Below are positions 1 through 8,645 of a stretch of 64,000 bases of DNA, piece after piece. Every line of letters begins with the position of its first letter. Positions within the stretch are counted from its first letter, which is position 1. The position numbers and the translations under genes are program-made. The DNA comes from Pseudomonas taiwanensis (GTDB lineage Bacteria > Pseudomonadota > Gammaproteobacteria > Pseudomonadales > Pseudomonadaceae): contig NZ_QJRF01000074.1 of the NCBI RefSeq assembly GCF_013393345.1, positions 224,612-288,611 of the forward strand, given 5' to 3'. Below the pieces are notes generated by a model. It was not told where the DNA came from, did not search any database, and worked only from the letters and a program-made list of their open reading frames with translations.

Positions 1-48
1 GTTGAACTTGGACTGCATGGTTTTGACGATGTCAGCAACGTTGGTCAT
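1..48 (-). CDS. SCP2-like sterol-carrier protein, N-terminal fragment
   Basis: Only the first 16 codons lie in the window; the gene runs off the left edge. It begins MTNVADIVKTMQSKFN and has AAGGA seven bases before the ATG. The short Val-Ala-Asp-Ile-Val start resembles small SCP2-domain proteins of pseudomonads, which bind lipids or acyl groups and often lie beside a histidine phosphatase gene, as here. The assignment rests on 16 residues and this neighbour, so it is tentative. Confidence 0.45.
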   Translation of the reverse strand, partial: MTNVADIVKTMQSKFN

Positions 49-107
49 GGTGTTTTCCTTTTTCTAGGGTTTTATCCAGCGGCCTTTCCGGCCGCGGTGG
101 GCCGGAC

Positions 108-818
108 TCAGCGATAGGTGATGAGTTCCGGCGCCTTCAACAGTTCCAGATGCACATGACTGTTGAAGGAAGCCAGGGTCACTTCGCTGCCACGGAACTT
201 GAGGCGGCTGAGCGAAGTGTTGACGATCTGCCAATTGAGGCCGAAGGCGCTGTCAGCCGGGATGCCTGCGACCAGGTGGAGCAGGGCGGTAATGGTGCCG
301 CCTGAGGTGAACACGGCAATGTTCTGCTTGCTGTCCGCGTCGGCCAGGATGCGTTCAAGGCCGCCCCGGACTTGCTCGACGAAAGAGGTCCAGCTTTGCA
401 GCCCCGGCTTTTCGTATTCGCCGGACACCCAGCGCAGTACCAGTTTGGAGAACAGGCGCTGGAACTCGGCCCGGTTCTGCGCGCCGTTGCGCAGTATGTG
501 CAAGGCTTCGGGTTCTTCTGGAAGCAGGTCGGGGAGCAGGGAGCGAATCACCGCGTCGGCATCGAACTCGTTGAAGGCCGGATCGATCTGTACCGCAGGC
601 GCGCCGAGGCCCGCAGCGTCGAACTGGGCGAGTGCGGCCTGGGCGGTATGCTGCTGGCGGCGAAGGTCGCCGCTGTAGCAGCGATCCAGGCGCAGGCCCA
701 ACCGGGCAAGGTGGGCGCCGAGTACCTCGGCCTGGCGGATGCCGGTGGGCGAGAGGACATCGTAGTCATCGGCGCCGAAGGAGGCCTGGCCATGTCTTAT
801 CAGGTAGATACTGCCCAC
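108..818 (-). CDS. Histidine phosphatase family protein
   Basis: A 236-aa cytoplasmic protein of the phosphoglycerate-mutase-like histidine phosphatase superfamily. The signature RHG lies at the N-terminus (YLIRHGQASFG, residues 5-15), with His as the expected phospho-acceptor. TSGGTITALLH near residue 170 is a later conserved stretch, but it has Ser where many members carry the second catalytic His, so activity cannot be assumed. The start is GTG at 818; no strong Shine-Dalgarno sequence is visible, so the exact start is uncertain. It is read in the same direction as the SCP2-like fragment, 59 bases away, and could share its transcript. The substrate cannot be told from sequence. Confidence 0.85.
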   Translation of the reverse strand: MGSIYLIRHGQASFGADDYDVLSPTGIRQAEVLGAHLARLGLRLDRCYSGDLRRQQHTAQAALAQFDAAGLGAPAVQIDPAFNEFDADAVIRSLLPDLLPEEPEALHILRNGAQNRAEFQRLFSKLVLRWVSGEYEKPGLQSWTSFVEQVRGGLERILADADSKQNIAVFTSGGTITALLHLVAGIPADSAFGLNWQIVNTSLSRLKFRGSEVTLASFNSHVHLELLKAPELITYR

Positions 819-1028
819 GTACTGGCGTCCCGTGAGGTTGAAAGTTCCGCGAGGGTATGAGGAAGCCAGGGGGCTGTCAACGAAAAAACATACGCTTGTT
901 TGAATGCATTCCCACTGTTTATGCAGACGTTTCCATTGGCTGGCGAGCGAGGGGTGGCGCCGTTATGCTTGCTGCTTTTGGCGCCGCCGAAAAGCCGGCG
1001 CCAGATGGGATAACAAGGGGAGATTCAA

Positions 1029-2063
1029 GTGGAGTTCTTTGCCGAGTACGCAGGCTTTTTGGCCCGGACCGTGACCGTGCTGGTGGCCATCCTCGTCGTG
1101 CTGGTGGTCATCGCGGCATTGCGTGGCCGCAACCGTCGGGTAGCCAGTGGCCATCTGGATGTGCGCAAGCTCAATGACTTCTACAAGGACCTGCGCGAGC
1201 GCCTGGAGCACTCGGTGCTGGACAAGGCGCATGTGAAAGCCGCGCGCAAGGCCGAAGCCAAGGCGGCGAAAACCGCGAAGAAGCTGAAGAAGACAGCAGA
1301 CGCGAAACCCCGGGTCTTCGTGCTGGATTTCGACGGTGACATCAAGGCTTCGGCGACTGATCACCTTCGCCATGAAGTGACGGCATTGCTGTCCATGGCA
1401 ACGAGCAAGGACGAAGTCGTGGTGCGACTGGAAAGCGGCGGCGGCATGGTGCACAGCTATGGCCTGGCTTCTTCGCAGCTTGCGCGCATTCGCGATGCCG
1501 GCGTACCGCTCACTGTCTGCGTGGACAAGATCGCAGCCAGTGGCGGTTACATGATGGCGTGCATCGGCAACAAGATCCTTGCGGCGCCGTTCTCCATCAT
1601 CGGTTCCATTGGTGTCGTGGCGCAGTTGCCCAACGTGCACCGCCTGCTGAAGAAGCACGATATCGACTTCGAGGTGCTCACCGCTGGCGAGTACAAGCGC
1701 ACGCTGACCGTTTTCGGCGAGAACACCGAAAAGGGCCGGCAGAAGTTCCAGGAAGACCTGGAAACCACCCATGAGCTGTTCAAGGGCTTCGTCGGGCGCT
1801 ATCGCCCGCAGCTGCATATGGCCGAGATCGCTACGGGTGAGGTCTGGCTGGGCATGGCGGCGCGGGACAAGCAACTGGTGGATGAGCTGAGTACCAGCGA
1901 CGAGTACCTCGCTGCGCGAGCCAAGGAAGCGGAACTGTTCCATCTGCACTTCGCCGCTCGCAAGAGCTTGCAGGAGCGCGTAGGACTTGCCGCCAGCGTG
2001 GCGGTCGATCGCGTGCTGCTGAGCTGGTGGGAGCGTCTCAGCCAGCAGCGCTTCTGGCAGTGA
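1029..2063 (+). CDS. sohB: Protease SohB, S49 signal-peptide-peptidase family
   Basis: A 344-aa membrane-anchored serine protease. One N-terminal transmembrane segment (residues about 9-29, rich in Val, Leu and Ile) is followed by a basic Ala/Lys-rich linker and the S49 domain. The catalytic Ser is visible as Ser171 in KIAASGGYMMA, and the general-base Lys as Lys223 in GEYKRTLTVFGEN, which matches the Ser-Lys dyad of SppA/SohB proteins. The GTG start at 1029 follows AAGGGGAG. In Escherichia coli SohB is a periplasmic protease that suppresses htrA phenotypes at high dose. Length and motif order are normal for the family. It is a single gene, with napE starting 150 bases further on. Confidence 0.92.
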   Translation: MEFFAEYAGFLARTVTVLVAILVVLVVIAALRGRNRRVASGHLDVRKLNDFYKDLRERLEHSVLDKAHVKAARKAEAKAAKTAKKLKKTADAKPRVFVLDFDGDIKASATDHLRHEVTALLSMATSKDEVVVRLESGGGMVHSYGLASSQLARIRDAGVPLTVCVDKIAASGGYMMACIGNKILAAPFSIIGSIGVVAQLPNVHRLLKKHDIDFEVLTAGEYKRTLTVFGENTEKGRQKFQEDLETTHELFKGFVGRYRPQLHMAEIATGEVWLGMAARDKQLVDELSTSDEYLAARAKEAELFHLHFAARKSLQERVGLAASVAVDRVLLSWWERLSQQRFWQ

Positions 2064-2213
2064 ACCTGATCGCTGCCCAGGCATCCTGATCCTCTCCAGT
2101 GCGGCGTCTCGATTCATTCATTTCGAGTCGCCGCGCGCTTCCGTCGCACGTCTCTTCGATGCACTTCCGTCTGCATGATCTAGGCTAACTCCTGTTTCCG
2201 ATGGAGAACTGCC

Positions 2214-2381
2214 ATGACTGCCGACAGCGGGAGTGACACGAGCAAGCGCAAGGAAACCCGGCTTTTCCTGTTCCTGGTTGCCTGCCTGTTTCCCATCCTT
2301 TCCGTGATGATCGTCGGCGGCTACGGCTTCATCGTCTGGATGTACCAGATGATCGCCGGGCCGCCTGGTCCGCCTGCATAA
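2214..2381 (+). CDS. napE: NapE, small membrane subunit of the periplasmic nitrate reductase locus
   Basis: A 55-aa protein with a charged N-terminus (TSKRKETR) and one long hydrophobic segment (about residues 17-45) ending in PPGPPA. Length, the KRKETRLFLFL start and position at the head of the nap genes fit NapE, an accessory membrane protein of unknown biochemical role in nap operons. A GGAG lies ten bases before the ATG. No TTGAT-N4-ATCAA type Anr/Fnr box could be found by eye in the 150 bases upstream, so oxygen control is not visible here. Confidence 0.85.
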   Translation: MTADSGSDTSKRKETRLFLFLVACLFPILSVMIVGGYGFIVWMYQMIAGPPGPPA

Positions 2382-2437
2382 CGCGCCCGCCGCGCTCCTC
2401 GCCCGTCGCCAGATCGACTCCCATGAGGCCAAGGACG

Positions 2438-2731
2438 ATGCCGGAAGCTCTGCACATCGCCAGTCTGATCGTACATCTCCATCCCCATCTGCTATCCGCG
2501 GTGAAGGACAACCTGCGCCGGATACCCGGCCTCGAACTCCATCAGGAAAGCCCCGAAGGCAAGCTGGTGGTTGTGCTCGAAGCAGCGGATGAAAGCAGGA
2601 TTCTTGCGACCCTCGACAGCATTCAGAACCTGCCGGGCGTGCTCAACGCCGCGCTGGTCTATCACGAAATCCTCGACGATCCGGAACGTACCGAACTGAC
2701 CGTGGACGGCAATCACACCGGAGATGCCTGA
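2438..2731 (+). CDS. napD: NapD, chaperone for NapA maturation
   Basis: NapD binds the twin-arginine signal of NapA in the cytoplasm and holds back export until the molybdenum cofactor and FeS cluster are in place. The protein begins [13 protein letters not shown], then [13 protein letters not shown] near the end, which is the expected ferredoxin-like fold pattern. I chose the ATG at 2438, which gives 97 aa; an in-frame ATG at 2423 adds five residues, but neither has a well-spaced Shine-Dalgarno site. The stop TGA overlaps the ATG of napA by one base, so the two are probably translationally coupled. There is no napF between napE and napD. Confidence 0.9.
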   Translation: MPEALHIASLIVHLHPHLLSAVKDNLRRIPGLELHQESPEGKLVVVLEAADESRILATLDSIQNLPGVLNAALVYHEILDDPERTELTVDGNHTGDA

Positions 2732-5235
2732 TGAAACTCACTCGCCGTGAATTCGCCAAGGCCAATGCCGCTGCCATCGCGGCTGCAGCCGTCGGCCTGC
2801 CTGTCTTCAGCACCGCCAGCAACCTCATCACCGAATCGGACATGACCCGCCTTGAATGGAACAAGGCACCCTGCCGGTTCTGCGGCACTGGCTGCGGGGT
2901 GATGGTTGCCACTCGCGATGGCAAAGTCGTCGCGACCCACGGTGATATCAAGGCCGAAGTGAACCGTGGGATCAACTGCGTGAAGGGCTACTTCCTGTCG
3001 AAGATCATGTACGGCAGCGACCGCCTGACCGAACCGCTGCTGCGCATGAAGGATGGCAAGTTCGACAAGCAGGGAGAGTTCCAGCCCATCAGTTGGGACC
3101 AGGCGTTCGACATCATGGCGGAGAAGTTCAAGGCTTCCCTCAAGGCCAAGGGACCAGGCTCCATCGGCATGTTCGGCTCCGGCCAGTGGACGATCTGGGA
3201 AGGGTATGCCGCGAACAAGTTGTTCAAGGCCGGATTCCGCTCCAACAACATCGACCCCAACGCCCGCCATTGCATGGCCTCCGCCGTGATGGGCTTCATG
3301 CGCACATTCGGCATGGATGAGCCAATGGGTTGCTACGACGATATCGAGGCCACGGACACCTTCGTGCTCTGGGGTTCGAACATGGCCGAGATGCATCCGG
3401 TGCTCTGGTCGCGGGTCACCGACCGCCGGCTCAGTGCGCCCCAGGTCAAGGTCGCGGTGCTGTCCACCTTCCAGCACCGCAGCTTCGATCTCGCCGACAT
3501 CCCCATGGTGTTCAAGCCACAGAGCGACCTGTTCATCCTCAACTACATCGCCAACCACATCATTCAGAGCGGCGCGGTCAATCAGGACTTCATCGACAAG
3601 CACGTCAGGTTCGCCCACGGCGCTGAAGACATCGGCTACGGGCTACGGCCCACCGACCCGCTGGAACAGAAGGCGAAGAACGCGGCCAAGGCCAACACTT
3701 GGTCGGACATCGGTTTCGATGAGTTCGCCGCCTACGTCAAACCCTACACCCTCGAACGTGCGGCCAAGGAGTCCGGGGTTTCCGCTACGCACCTGAAAGC
3801 CCTGGCCGAGATGTATGCCGATCCGAAACGCAAGGTGGTGTCTTTCTGGACCATGGGTTTCAACCAGCACACGCGTGGGGTCTGGGCAAACAACCTGATC
3901 TACAACATTCACCTGCTCACCGGGAAGATCAGTGAAGCGGGCAACAGCCCGTTCTCCCTCACCGGCCAGCCTTCTGCCTGTGGCACTGCCCGCGAAGTCG
4001 GCACCTTCTCCCATCGCCTTCCCGCCGACTTGTTGGTGGCCAATCCGAAGCATCGGGAAACCGCTGAGAAAATCTGGAAGGTTCCAGCCGGCACAATCCA
4101 GGAAAAACCAGGCTTCCACGCGGTCGAGCAGAGTCGGATGCTCAAGGATGGCGTGCTTAACGTCTATTGGCAGCAAGTCAGCAACAACATCCAGGCGGGC
4201 CCGAACCTGATGCAGGAAACCCTGCCAGGCTGGCGCAACCCGGACAACTTCGTGATCGTTTCCGACGTCTATCCGACCACCTCGGCCCAGGCTGCGGATC
4301 TGATCCTGCCCAGCGCCATGTGGGTGGAGAAGGAGGGTGCCTACGGCAATGCAGAACGCCGTACGCAGTTCTGGCATCAACTGGTCAGTGCGCCGGGCCA
4401 GGCCAGGTCCGATCTCTGGCAACTGGTGGAATTCTCCAAGCGCTTCACCACCGACGAGGTCTGGCCAGAAGAGTTGTTGGCCGCGGCGCCCGGACTCAGG
4501 GGCAAGACGCTTTTCGAGGTGCTCTTCAAGAATGGCCAGGTTGATGCCTACGGCTCGGAGGAGGTCGCCCAGGGCTACGCCAATGACGAAGCCAAGGCAT
4601 TCGGTTTCTACCTCCAGAAGGGCCTGTTCGAGGAGTACGCCAGTTTCGGTCGCGGCCACGGGCACGACCTGGCTCCCTTCGACGCCTACCACGAGGCGCG
4701 CGGGCTGCGCTGGCCGGTGGTGGATGGCAAGGAAACCCGCTGGCGTTACCGGGAGGGGCACGATCCCTATGTCACCAAAGGCAGCGGCGTGCAGTTCTAC
4801 GGCTACCCGGACAAGAAGGCGATCATTTTCGCATTGCCCTACGAGCCACCAGCCGAGATGCCGGACCAGGAATTTCCCTTCTGGCTGAGCACCGGACGCG
4901 TGCTGGAACACTGGCACACCGGCACCATGACGGCGCGTGTTCCCGAGCTCTACAAGGCGGTTCCCGATGCGCTGGTCTACATGCATCCCGATGACGCACG
5001 GGAGCTGAAGCTGCGCCGTGGCAGTGAAGTGAAGGTCATCAGCCGACGCGGCGAGATCCGCGCGCGGGTGGAAACGCGTGGGCGCAACAAGCCACCGCAG
5101 GGGCTGGTGTTCGTACCGTTCTTCGATGCCAACAAGCTGATCAACAAGGTCACCCTGGATGCCACTGACCCCATCTCCAAGCAGACCGATTTCAAGAAGT
5201 GCGCGGTCCGCATAGAACTGGTCAGCCTGGCGTGA
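2731..5235 (+). CDS. napA: NapA, catalytic subunit of periplasmic nitrate reductase
   Basis: The 834-aa molybdoenzyme that reduces nitrate to nitrite in the periplasm. The N-terminus carries a Tat signal (LTRREFAK followed by an Ala-rich stretch). The [4Fe-4S] ligands are seen in [13 protein letters not shown] and GINCVKG (about residues 48-93). Cys181 in ARHCMASAV is the expected molybdenum ligand of bis-MGD enzymes. The C-terminal molydopterin-dinucleotide-binding domain is complete. Electrons come from NapC through NapB. Size and motifs are those of a full-length, active enzyme. The start overlaps the napD stop. Confidence 0.97.
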   Translation: MKLTRREFAKANAAAIAAAAVGLPVFSTASNLITESDMTRLEWNKAPCRFCGTGCGVMVATRDGKVVATHGDIKAEVNRGINCVKGYFLSKIMYGSDRLTEPLLRMKDGKFDKQGEFQPISWDQAFDIMAEKFKASLKAKGPGSIGMFGSGQWTIWEGYAANKLFKAGFRSNNIDPNARHCMASAVMGFMRTFGMDEPMGCYDDIEATDTFVLWGSNMAEMHPVLWSRVTDRRLSAPQVKVAVLSTFQHRSFDLADIPMVFKPQSDLFILNYIANHIIQSGAVNQDFIDKHVRFAHGAEDIGYGLRPTDPLEQKAKNAAKANTWSDIGFDEFAAYVKPYTLERAAKESGVSATHLKALAEMYADPKRKVVSFWTMGFNQHTRGVWANNLIYNIHLLTGKISEAGNSPFSLTGQPSACGTAREVGTFSHRLPADLLVANPKHRETAEKIWKVPAGTIQEKPGFHAVEQSRMLKDGVLNVYWQQVSNNIQAGPNLMQETLPGWRNPDNFVIVSDVYPTTSAQAADLILPSAMWVEKEGAYGNAERRTQFWHQLVSAPGQARSDLWQLVEFSKRFTTDEVWPEELLAAAPGLRGKTLFEVLFKNGQVDAYGSEEVAQGYANDEAKAFGFYLQKGLFEEYASFGRGHGHDLAPFDAYHEARGLRWPVVDGKETRWRYREGHDPYVTKGSGVQFYGYPDKKAIIFALPYEPPAEMPDQEFPFWLSTGRVLEHWHTGTMTARVPELYKAVPDALVYMHPDDARELKLRRGSEVKVISRRGEIRARVETRGRNKPPQGLVFVPFFDANKLINKVTLDATDPISKQTDFKKCAVRIELVSLA

Positions 5236-5245
5236 GGACGCAGAC

Positions 5246-5734
5246 ATGAAACTGATCACACCCGCGCTCCTCGCCCTGCTGTGCAGCCTGACGGTGTCGG
5301 CCGCTGACCCAGGTTATCCGCTGGATGCTCCCGCTCCCGACGGCCGCCGCCCCGGCGGAAGCCTGGCCGAGACGCAGCCGGCGCCACCGCTGGCCAATGA
5401 CGAGAACAAGGACCTGCGACGTGAACGCAACTATCCCGAACAGCCGCCCACCATTCCCCACAGCATCCGGGGCTATCTGATCGACATCAACAGCAACAAG
5501 TGCCTGACCTGCCATAGCCGGGCTGCAAGCGCCAGGACGCAGGCGCCGATGATCAGCATCACCCATTACATGGACCGGGACGGCCAGGCGCTGGCCGCAG
5601 TGGCGCCCAGACGCTACTTCTGCACCCAGTGCCACGTGGTGCAGAAGGACGTCCAGCCCCTGGTCGGCAACACCTACCAGAACATCGACCAGTTGCTGCA
5701 GCAGCAGACAGAGAGCACCGGCAAGAAGCCCTGA
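5246..5734 (+). CDS. napB: NapB, dihaem cytochrome c subunit of nitrate reductase
   Basis: A 162-aa periplasmic cytochrome that passes electrons to NapA. A cleavable Sec signal peptide ends at about ALLCSLTVSAADP. Two haem c sites are visible: CLTCH at about residue 88 and CTQCH at about residue 127. Distal His residues are present between and after them (ITHYMDRD). It lies ten bases after napA and nine before napC. Length is normal for NapB. Confidence 0.96.
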   Translation: MKLITPALLALLCSLTVSAADPGYPLDAPAPDGRRPGGSLAETQPAPPLANDENKDLRRERNYPEQPPTIPHSIRGYLIDINSNKCLTCHSRAASARTQAPMISITHYMDRDGQALAAVAPRRYFCTQCHVVQKDVQPLVGNTYQNIDQLLQQQTESTGKKP

Positions 5735-5743
5735 GGAGCCGCC

Positions 5744-6343
5744 ATGAAAGCACTTTTCGCCTGGTTCCTCGGGTATTGGAGCATCCTGCGCCGACCCAGC
5801 GTGCACTACAGCCTGGGCTTCCTGACCCTGTCCGGATTCATCGCCGGGATCATCTTCTGGGGTGGATTCAACACGGCGCTGGAGGCGACCAATACAGAGA
5901 AGTTCTGCATCTCCTGCCACGAGATGCGGGACAACGTCTTTGCGGAACTCAAGGACACCATCCACTACACCAATCGCTCCGGTGTGCGCGCGACGTGTCC
6001 GGACTGTCATGTGCCGCACAAGTGGACTGACAAGATCGCGCGCAAGATGCAGGCCTCGAAGGAAGTCTGGGGCAAGGTCTTCGGCACCATCGATACGCGC
6101 GACAAGTTCCTGGCCTTGAGGCGGGAACTCGCCGAGCACGAATGGGCGAGGCTCAAGGCCAACGATTCGCTGGAATGTCGCAACTGCCACAACTTCGACT
6201 ACATGGACTTCACCCGCCAGGGGCAGCGTGCGCGGCAGATGCACTCCACCGCGCTGGCTTCCGGCGAAGCGACCTGCATCGACTGTCACAAGGGCATCGC
6301 GCACCACTTACCCGACATGACGGGCGTGAAAGGGTGGCAGTAG
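5744..6343 (+). CDS. napC: NapC, tetrahaem quinol dehydrogenase
   Basis: A 199-aa membrane-anchored cytochrome of the NapC/NirT family that oxidises quinol and feeds NapB. One N-terminal transmembrane helix (residues about 22-44) is followed by four CXXCH sites: CISCH, CPDCH, CRNCH and CIDCH. The number and order of haem sites are as expected. It is the last gene of the operon. No clear Rho-independent terminator follows; the next gene, on the other strand, ends 19 bases away, so the two transcripts converge. Confidence 0.96.
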   Translation: MKALFAWFLGYWSILRRPSVHYSLGFLTLSGFIAGIIFWGGFNTALEATNTEKFCISCHEMRDNVFAELKDTIHYTNRSGVRATCPDCHVPHKWTDKIARKMQASKEVWGKVFGTIDTRDKFLALRRELAEHEWARLKANDSLECRNCHNFDYMDFTRQGQRARQMHSTALASGEATCIDCHKGIAHHLPDMTGVKGWQ

Positions 6344-6362
6344 CGGCCCGGGTCGGTGGGCA

Positions 6363-7217
6363 TCAGGCCAGCTCAGGGAGCAGCACATCTTTCCACAGGG
6401 ACTGTTCAAACTGCGGTTTGAAGAAGCCGAAGTGGCCAATGTTCTTTACGCCCACATCCGCCGGGGCAATACGCTTGAAGCGCTTCTCGGCCTGGCGATA
6501 GAAACTGTGCAGCGACTCCGTATTGCGTCCGGACATCATCTCGTCGTCGGTGAAGGAGATGGAGGTGATGGGCGTGCGCACCGCGGAGTAGGCGTCCCGC
6601 ACCTCAGCGCCTTCGGCACCCACGGCGTATTCCGGATCGAGGCACCAGCGACGCCACTGATTGATCACGCCCTTGGGCAGGTCACCCACCATGCCCAGAC
6701 GCTTGCCGGGGAAGTAGCCGGCCAGGGGGGTGACCAAGGGTGCGACCAGGAACCACAGCAGCCAGACGCGGCGGCGCAGTTCAGCAGTGTTTTCCCGCCA
6801 GTAGCCGCTGCCCGTGGCAATGGTCAGCACTTTGCTGATGCGCTCGGCCCCTTCCACGAAGGGCAGGATCTGTCCTCCCAGGCTGTGGCCGATCCAGTAC
6901 AGCGGCTTGCCGCCTGCGGCATTGACCACCAGCGAGAGCATGGTGCTGCAGTCATGGCGGGCCCAGTCGAGGATGTCCACATTCAGGTCACGCAGATGGC
7001 CATTGCGCGACTGGCCCATCCCGACGTAGTCGAACGTGGCGACCAGGTAGCCACGTTCTGCCAGCCAGGTGGCGAAAGGAGCGTAATAGCGTTGCGGCAC
7101 ACCCATGGCAGGTACTATCAGCACCGCGGCCTGGACTTCGCCCTCGGGGCGGAACCAGTTGGCGCTGATGAAGTGGCCGTTGCCGTTGTCGATCCGGGTT
7201 TCTGTCGAGCTGATCAT
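6363..7217 (-). CDS. Alpha/beta-hydrolase, YheT/serine aminopeptidase-like
   Basis: A protein of about 284 aa with the alpha/beta-hydrolase fold: a strand followed by PAMGVPQRYY (oxyanion-hole region), the nucleophile elbow GHSLGG near residue 113, and GHFGFF near the C-terminus supplying a candidate catalytic His. A hydrophobic stretch (VWLLWFLVAPLVTPL) sits in the cap region. I prefer the ATG at 7217, which has AGG nine bases upstream; an ATG three codons earlier (7226) lacks a Shine-Dalgarno site. It diverges from a TetR regulator across a palindromic operator, so it is probably that repressor's target. The substrate is unknown, perhaps an ester or lipid. Confidence 0.8.
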   Translation of the reverse strand: MISSTETRIDNGNGHFISANWFRPEGEVQAAVLIVPAMGVPQRYYAPFATWLAERGYLVATFDYVGMGQSRNGHLRDLNVDILDWARHDCSTMLSLVVNAAGGKPLYWIGHSLGGQILPFVEGAERISKVLTIATGSGYWRENTAELRRRVWLLWFLVAPLVTPLAGYFPGKRLGMVGDLPKGVINQWRRWCLDPEYAVGAEGAEVRDAYSAVRTPITSISFTDDEMMSGRNTESLHSFYRQAEKRFKRIAPADVGVKNIGHFGFFKPQFEQSLWKDVLLPELA

Positions 7218-7278
7218 GGCGTCCATCCTGACGTGGAGAGGCTTTTGGAAAAGCGTGAACCCGGGCAGTATACGAAAG

Positions 7279-7308
7279 CTAGAAAAGTATTCTAGAAAAA
7301 TATTCTAG
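7279..7308. promoter_or_regulatory. Triple-half-site operator between hydrolase and TetR genes
   Basis: The motif CTAGAA-N5-TTCTAG occurs twice (7279-7295 and 7292-7308). The two copies overlap by the shared CTAG, so three inverted half-sites follow at a 13-base pitch. It lies 62 bases before the hydrolase start and just upstream of the tetR Shine-Dalgarno site. Position and symmetry suggest the binding site of the adjacent TetR protein, controlling both genes. The protein-DNA link is inferred. Confidence 0.75.
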
Positions 7309-7326
7309 TTTCATTAGAGGACATTC

Positions 7327-7905
7327 ATGGGCCGTCCCTCCCGCAAAGACGACATTCTCCAGGCCGCCCTGGCCTGCTTCGGCGAACAGGGGGTGGATGC
7401 CACCACCATCGAGATGATTCGCGACCGCTCAGGTGCCAGCATCGGCAGCCTCTACCACCACTTCGGCAACAAGGAGCGGATCATCGCCGCGCTCTACCTC
7501 GAAGGGGTAAGCGGCTATGCGCGACTGCTGGAAGCAGGTTTCGCCAGGGTGGACAGTGCCGAGGGGTGCATCAAGCTGCTGGTGGGCTGCTATGTTGATT
7601 GGGTGCTGGCGAACCCGGACTGGGCGCGTTTCATCCTGCATAGCCGGGGGAGGGTGGAGGCGAGTGAGCTGGGTGAGCAGCTCCGCGAAACCAATCGCCT
7701 GCACCACGGGCGCATCGATGAGGTCCTGCGGCCATACCGCGAATCAGGTGCCTATCGTGAGATGCCTCGCGATTGCTTCGTTTCAGTCGTCATCGGCCCG
7801 GTCCAGGACTTCACTCGCAACTGGCTGGCCGGACGCACGCGCACGAGCCTGGCTGATTGCCGCGAGCTGTTCATGCAGGTGGCGTGGGATGCGGTTCGTG
7901 CGTAG
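7327..7905 (+). CDS. TetR/AcrR family transcriptional regulator
   Basis: A 192-aa repressor-type protein. Residues 4-50 form the TetR helix-turn-helix: RKDDILQAALACFGEQGVDA, then GASIGSLYHHFGNKERI with the characteristic SLYHHF recognition helix. The rest is an all-helical ligand pocket that cannot be assigned a ligand. AGAGGA lies six bases before the ATG. Its promoter region is shared with the divergent hydrolase gene and holds a repeated palindrome, so autoregulation and control of the hydrolase are likely. Confidence 0.92.
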   Translation: MGRPSRKDDILQAALACFGEQGVDATTIEMIRDRSGASIGSLYHHFGNKERIIAALYLEGVSGYARLLEAGFARVDSAEGCIKLLVGCYVDWVLANPDWARFILHSRGRVEASELGEQLRETNRLHHGRIDEVLRPYRESGAYREMPRDCFVSVVIGPVQDFTRNWLAGRTRTSLADCRELFMQVAWDAVRA

Positions 7906-7925
7906 TTCATGGGGGTGATTCACTT

Positions 7926-8095
7926 GTGGGAGCGAATTTATTCGCGAATGAATTGGCTATGTCTGCGTTAGCTGTTGCCAGCATTCAACAGTCGGTCCAG
8001 GCGCCTTGTAGGAGCTAGCTTGCTAGCGAAAAGGAGCCATTCGCTGGCAAGCCAGCTCCTACGGGTGCGGACACAGCCAATGAATTCGCTCCCAC
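7926..8095. repeat. Nested REP-type palindromes
   Basis: Two inverted pairs sit one inside the other. The outer arms begin GTGGGAGCGAATT (7926) and end AATTCGCTCCCAC (8095), and their homology continues into AATTGGCT...GTGTC-like sequence with an insertion of about ten bases in the left arm. The inner arms GTAGGAGCTaGCTTGCtAGCGAA (8008-8030, shown with its two differences) and 8040-8062 pair almost fully. The GTAGGAGC/GTGGGAGC heads are typical of Pseudomonas REP elements. It lies downstream of tetR, a usual location. Confidence 0.75.
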
Positions 8096-8103
8096 TGCCC
8101 AAC

Positions 8104-8131
8104 AAAAAGCCCCGCAATTGCGGGGCTTTTT
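8104..8131. terminator. Bidirectional Rho-independent terminator
   Basis: A perfect hairpin GCCCCGCAATTGCGGGGC flanked by AAAAA on the left and TTTTT on the right works in both directions, ending tetR on the + strand and the sulfite-reductase/DUF934 operon on the - strand. Confidence 0.92.
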
Positions 8132-8144
8132 GTGGGTGCATCAC

Positions 8145-8645
8145 TCAGGCCGTGCGGCGGCGGAACAGCGGCAGGGGCTGGTCGCTGGACGCCTGATAGA
8201 CCTCGGAGAACTCTTCGAAGGCCTTGAGGGCGTCCTCTGGATCCTTGTCCGCGCGCAGGGCGAAAGCGTCGAAACCGCAACGCTTGAGGGCCCAGAGCTG
8301 GTCGCGCAGTACATCGCCGATGGCGCGCACTTCGCCTTTGTAGTCATAGCGCTGGCGCAGCAGGTAGGCGGTGGAGGAGTGACGGCCGTCGGTGAACGCC
8401 GGGAAGTTCAGGGCGATGACCTGGAAGTGCTCCAGATCACCGGCGATTTCCTCGATTTCCTCGTCGCTGTCCAGCCAGACACCCAGGCCACCATCGCGGG
8501 CTTTCAGGGCGTGGGCGTGATCGCGCCAGAGCGCCAGCGGGATGATGATGTCGTCGCAGTTGGGAATGCCGTCCAGGGTCGAGTCCTTGGCCAGCAGGTG
8601 CCAGGTTTCGTCGATCACCTGGCCGTTCTTAATGATTCGCTGCAT
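8145..8645 (-). CDS. DUF934 protein, sulfite-reductase partner
   Basis: A 166-aa cytoplasmic protein of the DUF934 family, which in many proteobacteria is encoded directly after an assimilatory sulfite reductase. Conserved blocks visible are GVWLDSDEEIEEI, ALNFPAFTDGRHSSTAYLLR and GEVRAIGDVLRDQL. Its ATG lies inside the end of the reductase gene (17-base overlap), which suggests translational coupling. The biochemical role is not established; context points to sulfur assimilation. Confidence 0.88.
   Translation of the reverse strand: MQRIIKNGQVIDETWHLLAKDSTLDGIPNCDDIIIPLALWRDHAHALKARDGGLGVWLDSDEEIEEIAGDLEHFQVIALNFPAFTDGRHSSTAYLLRQRYDYKGEVRAIGDVLRDQLWALKRCGFDAFALRADKDPEDALKAFEEFSEVYQASSDQPLPLFRRRTA

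Noticed and set aside
2423..2437. Five-residue N-terminal extension of NapD
   Set aside because: The ATG at 2423 has no ribosome site and the shorter form aligns with NapD starts I know. It cannot be ruled out.
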